From Rhynochetos jubatus (lineage: Eukaryota; Chordata; Aves; Eurypygiformes; Rhynochetidae): 64,000 nt of DNA. The position numbers were made by a program, and so were the translations under genes. The notes beneath the pieces are model-generated. The model worked only from the letters and a program-made list of their open reading frames with translations. It did not search any database and was not told where the DNA came from. Numbering within the stretch: position 1 is the first letter of the stretch; each line of letters opens with the position of its first letter. The stretch lies in assembly GCA_027574665.1 (NCBI GenBank), contig CM050650.1, positions 99,173,086 through 99,237,085 on the forward strand, given 5' to 3'. This document shows positions 52,707-64,000 of this stretch, one piece after another.

Positions 52707-55700
52707 TAATAATATAGGAAATAATTATATTTACTTATTTAAATGTAAAAAAATTTACACATATCACTGACTGTCATAAACTGACATATGTAGGTGAGCA
52801 AATATTTTGAGAATGGAGAAAACTGAAAAAAATGTATTTTGCCTATATTTATGTTCTGCAAGAAAATTTTCACTTTAATTGCACTCTTTTATGGCTCTAA
52901 GCATGTGTACATTCTCATGAGAATCACTGATGAGAGAAATATTAACACCACAACCACCAAATTTGAGCAAAAAATGTGAAAAGAATAAATAGTGTGTAAA
53001 GAAGAACATCTTTTATAAGATTATCTGATATAGTTAGATGAGATGTGCAAATTTTAAGGTGTCCAAGTCCCCCTTCAAGTATACAACAGAATTAGAAAGT
53101 ACTTGTGACAATGAAATGTTTCATATAGTACCACTCAGTCAAGTTTTATATTGCCGTAAAATAGTCACTGCTATAAAATTGAACTCTCTTTTTAAGTAAT
53201 ATATTTGGAAGAAGTTAATTTCTGACAGTCTTCAAGAGAGAAGTGATCAGGAGACTGAGTAAACTGGTTGCTGTGCGTCTATCAAAATTCTTAGCTTCCA
53301 GTCTAATATTCATGCTTTTCCACTCGTCTGAGATGCCTCCACAGTAGCAGCTGAACTCTGAACACTGATGACCTGCTTTTCAAACAGGTCAGCATTACAG
53401 TCGTAAGGGAAATGAGGACTAATATTTGCTCTGCAAATGATGTCTTGTGGGTCTCAAAAGAATACCTTATTTCTTTGTGGAAAATTGTAACTTTGACCTG
53501 GGAATACATTTATGTGTAAAGTGAAATGGTTCTTCAGGTGGGGTGTTTTTTTCTACAGAAACAGCTGATGCAGTAAAACTTTGATAGGAAAATGCCATAC
53601 ATAATTATTCCTTTACAAGTAGGTTTGGTTAGTTGTATTAGGTTTTTAGTGTTTGTTTCTTTATTTCTTCTTCTAATTTCTGAATTGTTGGAATAGACAG
53701 GGCAGAGTCTTGCTGATGACTTTCTGATTGCTGGAGCTACTAAAACAGATGTTGTTAGTCTTGTTCCCACTTGAGGAAGGGGGAGATGACAGCTTTGACA
53801 GCACAATATTTTCAGTATTTGTTTTTTACTTACACAGTGCTTGCTGTAAGCTCAACCACAATTTTTTAGACCGAATGCAGGTTTTCATGTCAATTATAAC
53901 TTTCAGGTCTATTTTAGGTGTATCTATTAATCAGACTTTATTTGCAAGCTAGGTTATCTTCTTCATTCTAACAGAGAAGTTATTTTAACTAATTTCATTC
54001 CATACTACATTCTCAGCAGAGTTAATTGCTATTAAGAAGATAAATATGAAAATGGTGCTGTAAATAAACAGGTAATTAAAGACTTCTGGAACTTCAGGCA
54101 GATTAGTCTCAACTAGTCTATAATTCCCAGTTGACAAAAGTGATATAAAACATGACAGCATTGTTGCTGGTCCAAAGTGTACTGAAGGCAGTGGAAAGAT
54201 TCCCATTGAATTCAGTCTGGACTGGGGCCACAATAAATGCTGTAATAAACTTGGACCCACTGACCTAACACAACTTGGAAAATAATGCCTGCTTTCCTAA
54301 GTTGTAAAACTAAAAGTTCTCTCCCATCTGATTTTCACTTTCTGTCTGTTCTTAATGATTTCTAATTTTTAAATTTCTGTTTTCACACACTATGCAATTA
54401 TATTAATTGCATTATTTTTTATAATTATATAGTATCTTTTTTATTTTGTCTACAGAGACTTAGAAAAGTGTTGTTTCTTTTTTTTTTTTTTCCAGCTACC
54501 ACCATTTCAAATTTGACAGCTTTAGAAAATGAAGTGGAGAAAAGGTGGCATACCTTGCTGCCGTTTCTTCAAGACCCTTATAGATGCAGTGTTAAGAGAG
54601 GCAGTTTCTTGAAAGCTGTAAGGAAATATGAAAGGAGCTGTACTTGTAAGCCTATTATGGACATGAATGATGTGTGCTGTAAGTTATAAACAGTACTGAG
54701 AGTAGTCTGTTTTATGCTGAAGTGGTCTTTTTGTGTAGTGGCTATGCTGGCACTTTTCTAATTCATATACTGATACAAGTTGCATACCAGCGTTCCTCCT
54801 CCACTGCAGCTGTTTTGCAAACACAGTGATAAAAATACCTCTGACCAGTATGTTGTACCAATTTAAAATCTCCCTACTGACTTGCTTACAATAAAATTGT
54901 GCTTGTCATTTGTTGAAATGTCTCTTAATAATTTGTTAATCTTGTATAAATTAAGAAATCTGTTAAAACAGTGGGATTCAGAAAGGATTGTCCTGTAGCA
55001 AACACTTGAAGGTGCTGCTTTTTTCAAGGGTGCAGTAACTATCTTCTAAGCACAAAATTAGTGGTAGTGCTTATTTATTTGCATTTCATGAGTGATTCCA
55101 ATGAACTAGCCCTGTCTATACACAAAACCACAAACTCTTCTAAAAGGTGTAATTTCTTCTATGCATTAAAATAGTTTTGCGTATTGCAAATTTCATCTAG
55201 AGACTTTAAAATGATATTATACTTATTAGTTAACTCTACTAGAAAGTGGTGTTAAACTCTTAGATGAAGTTCTTTGGAATAAGCTTATACTGTCTGTAAT
55301 GTAAGAGCTGTGACAAATATTGTTCCACCTGTGGTTTTTCCCACTGAGGAAACAGTCATACGCACTTCATACTGCAGCTTCAGCTTTCAGCTGTTATATT
55401 CTTGGCTTGGCTAAGATGCAGCTGAGAGATCCTGTATGAAGCTGAGTGAGTCAATTTGGCAGTAGGGATGTATACAGTCCACGTCAGATATCCCCTCTCA
55501 TGGTAACATTACTCAAAAGCACATATAGATGTTTGCCCATTTAAATGCTTGTGCTTTCAGGACACTGCAGACCTTCACATCAGTTGCAGAGACCACAATA
55601 TGCACGTGCTTACAAACATCACTACCTTTTTCCTGAGTACCCAAAACTACATTTTCTTAGTATTCATACTGCAGCGGGCCTTGCTGTAGAGGTGGCTTAT

Positions 55701-58700
55701 CAGTATTTGGAAATTATAGCTATACAGTTTGACTGTTAATGTATTTTTAAGTGGGAAAAGCCAGTTTACTATAACTGGCTATATTTATATTTTCTATAAT
55801 CATTCAAAAGCATTTCTAAGCATTTCCATTTATGTTATTTTGAGAAAATGATGTGCAGATACATTTCAAGTATATTAGCTGACATACTACTGCTTGGATT
55901 GAAAAAAAGACATTCTAAAAAATTCACTGGACTTTATCAAGTGGAGATTTTTGAGGATTTGAATGGACAAATCTGCATAACTGTAAATTGATCCTGTATT
56001 CTTTATCAGAAATTTCTTTACTCCCAAATCTCAGTTAAAATGTGATTGGTTGCTGAATTAACTTAAAGAATTAAACCTGTATAATCTCTGTTTGCTCTGT
56101 TTGTGCATATGTGAATCCAGTTTGCCTCTGTCTAGGTAGCTGATCTGAGTTAGAAAGTTTAGAAGTTCTTTAATTTTTTACTTTCCATATAAATTCACTA
56201 AAGTATGTGTTTGCTTAAGTGTTTATTGTAATTTGATCTGATCTAATACTTTCCAGGAGTGATGGGTTAATTCACACCACTAAGAAGAGAATAACCACTA
56301 AAGATCTTGAAAGTTAGATAGTAAAACTGGTATAAAATAGGTATGCCTTAAGTGATGAACATTACTGCCTTTGACATGTGATATTTAAAAAATGGACTCA
56401 TTTGCATTCTTTGGATCCAACTGATATCAATAATAATACTTAGGGCATTCCTTGTGTGCTGGTTTCATACAACCAAGAAAGGCTTTTCTGAAGTAGGACA
56501 CGCTTGAAGAGAATGCTTGGACTGGTATATGTTGTGTATTGGGCTGACATCTGCCATTTCAATGCCAGAGAGGTTGATGCTTATACTTGCAGTATACAAT
56601 GTTTCACATACGCTGATTAATCTTGAAAAAGCAGCTTCTCTCTATTACTCTTGCCTTACAGTTTTCTTCTTAACTCCTAAGTGTTTTCAAGGAACACTTC
56701 TAGATACTGTTAAATCCTTCAGTAATATAGACAACACATTGGAAATTACATCTTTAACAAAATGGATTTTGTATATTCCTCAACAGACACATTATGCCTA
56801 GAATCAGAAAAATAAATATATGCACAGTGAAATATTTATGAACTTGAATGAACTTCTGACAGCCAACAGGCCCTATTGGGTGGTAGTGTCATCTCGTGAT
56901 TTTCACCTCATGTAGTCATATATGCATCACCTTTTAACCAAAATATGATCGGACAAACTATTTAAAATCATTGAAGTAAAATATTTTAGTTTAGTTTATG
57001 GGGAAGAAAGAGCAAAAAAAGAAAAAGAAATTCTTTTGTAAAGGAGAAAATATTTGACAACCCGTGGAGTAAACATCCTGTTTGTCGATTGTGGCAGAAG
57101 AGTTACAAGTAAGTAATATCCAAGATTATTTTTTTTTTTAGTTTGTGTTTAAACATTTTGCAGCAGTGCCAGCTTTATTATTTGTGTATTTGTCTATTCT
57201 AGTTTTCCACTCTTACACATATTGCAGAGGTAGGATATAAAATACTTCCGTTTCTACTATCTATACTAATAGAATTAAAAATATTTTCAGTAACAATAAA
57301 TGGTCTTTTAGCCAGTAGATTTTATGCAAAATTACAGGACAATAGGAATTTAGTTGACTAGATTATAAATGACTGCCATTTCTGCATTGTTTTCATCTGT
57401 AATTCCTGGCAATTGTGTTCAAGGTTATTGCTCAGCAGCTGTGTGCAGTCACACAGAAAGTGTCATGTACCTTAGACTATGTTAGACTGTGAAATGCAGG
57501 AATATGTAATTAATATGTGCCTGTAGTAAGTAGATCTGGGTTTTTTTGGCATTGTTGTAACAGGCGCTGCAAAATGGACATGTTTTGAATCTTTAAATAT
57601 TTGTCAGTTGTAGCTCTAAGATTATGATTTATGGTGAATAAATCAGAGCATGTGCAGGGTTTTTCCCCCCACATTTATGGTGTAGAAATGCAAAACTCAG
57701 ACCAGGCTTTTTGAACTGCACATTGGTAATTCCACATAATCACCAGCAATGCTATTGGAGGTAATGCTTAACGATGCAATTTCTGGTTTTGCGTCCAATT
57801 GCGTATTTCGTTTTTAGTCACACACATTATCAATTATCCCTGCTTTGTATTTGCATTTTGACATAACATAATGTAAAGTGTGATTTGAATCTTAGTAGTA
57901 TGGCTCAAGGACAAATTCCTAGGTATATCCAAATGTTGCTTTACAGAGCACAGGGGCATAGTGTTTCAGGTTTCTAGGGAAAGTGCCCTCATCTTGGCAT
58001 GAATTGTGTTTCTGTTAACGTTTATTCTAGAGAATAATCAAAACAAGAGACGTCTGAATGCCTTTAACGCATCCCCTCAATATTTCTATCTTCCTTTCTT
58101 AGTGCACTATGAACACTGGGGATTGGCATTTTAATTTACAGCTTAGATAAATATCTGCTGGAGTTTCCAGTGACTCTGGAGACCAAACAGAAACTTCCCT
58201 CAGCTGATTGCTATACTTACAAACCAAACATAGGCAGTAGGCTGTGAATGAAGAAAACATTCAATTAGAATGTAGCAGCCATAAATATTTATTATTTCCG
58301 TTGATCTAATTTATACACTGCTCTTCTATTCCGTTCTTCTCAACATGTTTATGATGAGTTACTTAACCACAAGCAGAAAGAGAATTACCAAAAAGATGTT
58401 TGACTTTCCTTCCAATCCAACTTCAACAGGGTAGCCAGTTTTCTAGCTAGTCATCATTCTTCAAGACACTGGACAAGCCAGAGAAAAGATTGGCTTTCCC
58501 TCTGTCCTGAGAACATCTGAGTTACAGCCTCCTGGAGAACTGTGGTCAGGGTGGTGGTAGAAAGCACTGCAGCTGTAACTCCTTCAGCAGTGTAAGTGCT
58601 GCATCTGGGTTTCTAATCTACAGTATATACTCTTGGTAATTATCCAGAAAGGTTTTCATTTCACCTCATAGAGTCAAGTAGACATATTTAGTCCATCTCT

Positions 58701-59143
58701 GTGTTAGGTTACTTCTCTGATGTGAAACTAGTATCTGCATCGGATTATTCATCCCATCATGAAACAGTTGTCTCAAATAGAAGGGGTCATTTTCTTCTGA
58801 AGTGGTCCGTTCCATTTACCTGGCTTAGACAGTTGATATTTTCAAGTTAAAGTTAGTTGAATTGAACCCTTCCACAAAACGTGAAAGAGAAGAACAAGCA
58901 AACAACTTAAAGAAGGTTGTCTTCATTATTTTATGTGTTCGAGTGGTAGGTGGGCTGTCACAGTAACTAGTTTCTTGTTATGCTTCTTCCCTGTGTCCTT
59001 CATGATCAATAACATCGCATTATTCTGGTGCGGTATGCGCAGTTATGGTCATGTCAGTTGTTCAAGATAGATGGTCACATACTTTGTAGTGCAGATATAG
59101 GAAGTGATACAGTGAAGTTATATAACCAAGATCTACAGTATTT

Positions 59144-59850
59144 CATAGAATCATAGAACGGTTTGGGTTGGAAAGGACCTTAAAGACCATCTAGGTCCAA
59201 CCCCCCTGCCAGGGGCAGGGACACCCTCCACTAGACCAGGTTGCTCAAAGCCTCATCCAGCCTGGCCTGAAACACTTCCAGGGATGGGGCACCCACAGCT
59301 TCTCTGGGCAACCTGTTCCAGTGCCTCACCACCCTCTCCAGGAAGAACTTCTTCCTGATATCTAATATAAGTCTCCCTGCTTTCAGTAAACCCATTACCC
59401 CTTGTCCTGTCACTACAGGCCCTTGTAAAAAGACACACCCCCCCCCCAGCTTCCTTGTAGGCCCCTTCAGGTACTGGAAGGTGCTATAAGGTCTCCCTGG
59501 AGCCTTCTCTTCTCCAGGCTGAACAAGCCCAATTCTCTCAGCCTTTCTTCCTAGGAGAGGTGCTCCAGCCCTATGAGCATCTTTGTGGCCTCCTCTGGAC
59601 ATGCTTCTACCAGTCTATATTCTTCTTACGTTGAGGGCTCCAGAGCTGGGCACAGCACTGCAGGTGGGGCCTCATGAGAGCAGAGTAGAGGGGGAGAATC
59701 CCCTCCCTCAACCTGCTGGCCACGCTTCTCCTGATACAGCCCAGGGTATGATTGGCTTTCTGGGCTGCCAGTGCACACTGCTGGGTCATCCACCAGTACC
59801 TCCAGGTCCTCCTCAGGGGTGATCTCAATCTATTCTCCACCCAGCCTGGC
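59144..59850 (-). mobile_element. CR1 LINE 3' part (about 700 bp)
   Basis: It begins CATAGAATCATAGAACGG at the left and extends past the 3'UTR into coding remnants on the minus strand ([18 protein letters not shown] and [19 protein letters not shown]). It ends near CCACCCAGCCTGGC. A C-rich run (59439-59448) and frameshifts break the frame. Confidence 0.94.
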
Positions 59851-60804
59851 TCATTTGTCAGTCTTAAAAATCCTTTCATCAGAGAAACTCTGTTAGTATT
59901 ACTTATATGCAATATTCTTGCTATGAAGAAGGCATTAAGGAAAGTGTTATGACTGAGATCAGTTGGTTCACCTCCCTTCAGGAAGCAATGGAAACAATTC
60001 CTGTCCACAAAGAACTTTAAGAGTGAAATTGAGAGGTTGATACTCAAGTTTCAAGCACTCAACTAGATACAGTGATAGCAAATTTGGTGCAGATAGTGTA
60101 TTCATCTTTGTTATCTTTACATATTAAAATTACTGTGTTAAAATTGAAGTATGGAAATTCTTGTCAAAATACAGGCTGGCTTCCCATCCATAATGAAACA
60201 AAAAAAAAAAATCTTTTTTCAGAGTGAATTTAAATCCATTTGTAAGATTTAATTAATGTTTCTGCTAAGGTTAAAATACCATGATGGCTTAAGACCTTTC
60301 CTTCCCAAACTGAGAAAAACAACATGACAAAACCATCATTTTTCATTTGTATCACATGTTGTTCTATTGGAAGTCTTTGTTATTGTATATGTTATGACGA
60401 GCATTTGTTTTCAGACAGATAATTTTAAAATATTGTACATTTGTTCTTAAACATTGTTCTAAAATGTTAAATATCACAAATCAAATAGTACTCTGCACTG
60501 ATGAAGCACAAGGAATGCAGTGCCTTTGAGATCCTGTTCTTAGGTCAAACTTGAAAAATTGACTTTAGGATTTTGACACGTTTTACTCGTATTGAACCAA
60601 TATGGAAAAAATTACAATAGTGCCAGCAAAAACGAGGTTATTGGACCCACTAAGACCAAGAACGAAGAGATGTATGACGGAAATATAACCCATTTAAGAA
60701 AGAACCGTTGACTCTTAATGCACAAATGATTTTTTGCTTTAATAATTAGTTTTAGTAAGTAAATTTGGTCTTAGTGATTGCTATGTGATTCCAGTTGTGA
60801 TTTT

Positions 60805-61730
60805 CATAGAATGGTTTGGGTTGGAAGGAACCTTAAAGACCATCTAGTTCCAACCCCCCTGCCATGGGCAGGGACACCCTCCACTAGACCAGGTTGCTCA
60901 AAGCGTCATCCAGCCTGGCCTTGGACACTCCCAGGGATGCGGCATCCACAGCTTCTCTGGGCAACCTGTGCCAGTGCCTCACCACCCTCTCCAGGAAGAA
61001 CTTCTTCCTGACATCCAATCTAAATCTCCTTGCTTTCAATTTAAACCCATTGCCCCTTGTCCTGTCACTATAGGCCCTTGTAAAAAGCCCCCTCCAGCCC
61101 CCTTGTAGGCCTCCTTCAGGTACTGGAAGGTGCTATAAGGTCTCCCCAGAGCCTTCTCTTCTCCAGGCTGAACAAGCCCAACTCTCTCAGCCTTTCTTCC
61201 TAGGAGAGGTGCTCCAGCCCTCTCATCATCTTCTTGGCCTCCTCTGGACTCGTTCCAACTGGTCCATATCCTTCTTATGCTGAGGGCTCCACAGCTGGAC
61301 ACAGCACTGCAGGTGGGGTCTCCTGAGAGCAGAGTAGAGGGGGAGAATCCCCTCCCTCAACCTGCTGGCCACACTTCTCCTGATACAGCCCAGGATATGG
61401 TTGGCTTTCTGGGCTGCCAGCACACACTGCCGGCTCATGTCCAGCTTCTCACCCACCAGTACCCCAAGTCCTTCTCCTCAGGGCTGCTCTCGATCCATTT
61501 TCTGCCCAGGCTTTACTTGTAGTTGGGATTGCCCCGACCCAGGTGCAGGACCTTGCACTTGGCCTTGTTGAACTCCATGAGGTTGGCAGAGGCCCACCTC
61601 TCCAGCCTGTCCAGGTCCCTCTGGATGCCATCCCTTCCCTCCAGCATGTCGACCACACTACACAGCTTGCTGTCGCCAGCAAACTTGCTGAGCATGCACT
61701 CAATCCCATTATCCATATCCAACAGGTAGG
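60805..61730 (-). mobile_element. CR1 LINE 3' part (about 925 bp), longest copy here
   Basis: The 3' end is at the left (CATAGAATGGTTTGGG). On the minus strand, coding remnants of the reverse-transcriptase C-terminal region are readable ([54 protein letters not shown]). A frameshift lies near 61480-61520. It is inactive and truncated at the 5' end. Confidence 0.95.
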
Positions 61731-64000
61731 AGTATTAGAAAATGATTTTTTTTTTCTGTCTGTCATAGCTTTTTGGACTACCTTAGCCGAAAATGCCTGC
61801 TGGCCTATTCTACTTAATAGCCAGCAATGGACCAATTTTTTAGTAACTTTACAGTCTTTTCTGGAACACAGTTTTACTGTTTTCATTTGCTACATCCTGT
61901 GACAAGTTTCACAGTGTGCACCATATGGAAAAAATGCATGCTTTGTTATTAAACCTACTAACTGCTAATTTAACTGAGTGGCTCCTTACTACAGGAAAGG
62001 GAGGTGGCTGAAAGTTGCATTCTTCCTCATCAGTGGAACCTGTGTGAACAGAACCATGATTCTTGTAGTGTCAGACAGCCGGGTGTGTTGGGTGCAAGGA
62101 GCAGAGCAGTAGTCAGTGTCCTTCGAGAATGCTCTGCTGTCCTCAGTCTGCCCTATTTTATGAGTGCAAAGTGCTGAAATTGTGTGACCCATCTTAAGCT
62201 TTTTCCATAGTATACGTAGTGGAGAAATTTAAAAACATTTTGAAGGCATCTAACTGCTTGAGTATCAATGTGTTTGCATGTAAAGTGTTAAATATGGGTC
62301 AGTTTGTCAGCTGTCGGAGGTCAGCGTAAACTTTTTAGGCAGAGTGGATGTTTGTTTGCACAGTCTGTAAGGCTGGCAGGCAGAGGGAGGACATCGTTGT
62401 GTCATCTGCAGGTCTGGGGGCTCAGGTTTTGTCTGGACATCTTTGACTCCACAAAGATTTGACAAGTCTTTGAAGGGTATTTACAAGAAACAGTGACACC
62501 AGTTTCAGCCTGTGACAGGATATACAGGGTTTTCATTTTCTATTAGTATTTCCAGCTTTCAAATTACAGTTTTCCAAGATCTGTATTGTTGGCAATCCAA
62601 CAAGGGTCACTGTGTTCCACATTTAACATACGTGTGTTTTATTTTTAATAACCGATTTGCCAAAAAAAAAAAAGTGATTGCAAACTCTGATCTTCTAGCT
62701 GCAAAGATCTTGCTAATGCTTTTTCCTTTCCTGCATTTAATTTAAAACTGCTCTGCTAGTCTGGTGGATGCTCATTATGTCTGTGGGAATTCTTCCTTGA
62801 ATTTAGCCTGATTTTCTTTGTCATCAGTTTCTACTACTACTCGGCAGTAGCACATGCAATGTCATTGATTTTTCTTTACATATATTTTGCTACTTTCCCC
62901 AGTAGAAAGTTTTATGCATTATCCGAATTGGTTTGTGTCTTGCATTCTATTAGGATTATCAAGGATTTGCTGTAATCTTTTAAAAAGTAACTGGACTGTT
63001 GTACATTTATCCAAATTATGGCTTGTCTTGTTCTTTTTTACATACCTCCAGTAAATCTGTCATGTATTATCAAGTATGGTTTTTCAAGTAAGGATCAGAA
63101 ATACATAAACAGTCATATTTTTCAGGTGTTTAAAGGGATCAGCAGAACATCTGGGTAGATAGATATAGTATGTGAATCTCATTCCATTGCTATAATTCAT
63201 GTAATGTCCTTTAGTGTCTTCCCAGAATCACATTTGCAGGTTTTTCAGAGTGGAAGGAGCCATTTGATTGAAACATAATTCAGAGAACTCATATACAGTA
63301 GAAAAAACATCTTCAACTACTATCAGTCATTACTGAACAATGGTGTATCAGGCACTGAAGAGATGGGGAATATTGAAGACAGTAGCAAAAATTAAACACT
63401 AGAATAGGCTAATAAGTATTCATTTTAGGAGTAAAATAGTTTTTGTTTTGTTCTGGAAAAAGTTTCTTTGCAATTCTCAAGCATTAAGTTAAGCATGAAG
63501 GAGATACAAAAAATCCAAAATACTGGCTAGAAAAAGTGGAAAAATATGTTGAGAAATGTAGCTTGTGGCTTAAGTAAAATGCTTACACCTAGTTCATCTG
63601 TATGTAAGGCCTCAGGCAATTTTCTTAAAGGATTTTTTTTTTCATGGGGCTGCATGGAAAAAAATCCAGCAGTTTAATATCATCCAAAACAAAAATAGAC
63701 ACTTCGTGATTAATGAAAGCTACAAGAAAGATTTTCCAGGGATTGTGAAACCATGTTCCTTTTACAGTTAAATCCATTGTATCTGCCAGGTATTATCAAA
63801 GAATGGAAGATGTATCGAAGTTGCAAAAACAGGGATAAAATAGGATATTTATACAGAATTTTATAAGTGTTATCACTGAAGCTCTTCATCAGAACTGAAA
63901 CAAATTCATGCTTTTGGGTGTTCTGAAGTCCCAGCTGGGGAGGCTGCAGCTGAGGAAGACGGCATTCAGGAGCTTTAGTTGCATACCCAGATGAGCTTCA

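Larger units (their letters stand above)
48705..64000 (+). other. COL21A1: COL21A1 intron 16, 5' part (more than 15.2 kb, runs off the window)
   Basis: It starts GTAAGT. No further collagen exon is visible. It holds a 69-bp mini-LTR (50747-50815) and CR1 pieces at 52632-52706, 59144-59850 and 60805-61730, all minus. The long parts between (48705-50746, 50816-52631, 52707-59143, 61731-64000) show only AT-rich unique sequence. It is the longest intron in the window. Confidence 0.75.

Noticed and set aside
54468..54689. Open frame after a long T tract and CAG, with a GT about 150 bp later, resembling a hidden exon
   Set aside because: It has no Gly-X-Y pattern and no recognisable domain. The candidate exon length is not in frame with collagen exons. 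T tracts followed by CAG are common in this sequence.
59607..60047. 146-codon minus-strand frame
   Set aside because: Its C-terminal half is the CR1 reverse-transcriptase remnant ([13 protein letters not shown]). The rest is read-through of flanking DNA, so it is not a gene.
61449..61886. 145-codon minus-strand frame
   Set aside because: Mostly an out-of-frame reading of the CR1 at 60805-61730.
63207..63290. CR1-like words (CCCAGAATCAC, AGAGTGGAAGGAGCC)
   Set aside because: The order and spacing are too degraded to call a CR1 with any confidence.
1..64000. CRISPR arrays, bacterial operons, tRNA or rRNA genes
   Set aside because: None is seen. The window is vertebrate intron-exon sequence, so bacterial-type features do not apply.

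Overview
The window comes from a bird genome. The evidence is the dense scatter of CR1 LINE fragments with the typical avian 3' end, several short TG...CA endogenous-retrovirus LTRs of avian type, compact AT-rich introns and no mammalian-type SINEs. The species cannot be fixed from this sequence.

One gene can be supported: the 5' two thirds of COL21A1 (collagen alpha-1(XXI), a FACIT-like secreted matrix protein) on the + strand. I placed 16 coding exons between 7687 and 48704. They splice in frame into 604 codons (1812 nt). The order is a leader exon (7687-7774), one large von Willebrand factor A exon (10413-10964), four exons of the TSPN/laminin-G-like domain (15230-21914), a 9-nt microexon (23821-23829), an exon joining a Cys-containing linker to the first Gly-X-Y triplets (24928-25011), a 63-nt collagen exon (28490-28552) and seven 54-nt collagen exons (38354-48704). 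The family is about 957 residues long, so the rest of the triple helix and the C terminus lie beyond 64000. The last visible intron is longer than 15.2 kb and shows no further exon.

Before the leader exon (1-7654) I see no coding sequence, only CR1 remnants, including one CR1 nested in another. A TATATAAA box lies about 250 bases before the leader exon. The introns hold solo LTRs at 7866-8478, 17531-18335 and 42928-43551, a 69-bp remnant of an LTR (50747-50815) and about 16 CR1 pieces.

Items most worth a second look: a decayed copy of the 3' part of the VWA exon in intron 1, with its splice donor still readable (8825-8955); a Gly-to-Ala break in the Gly-X-Y repeat in exon 12; the 9-nt microexon; a GC-AG intron with an LTR 47 bp past its donor; the 69-bp mini-LTR; and a 53-nt imperfect hairpin in intron 2. 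There is no sign of a multi-gene novel system.
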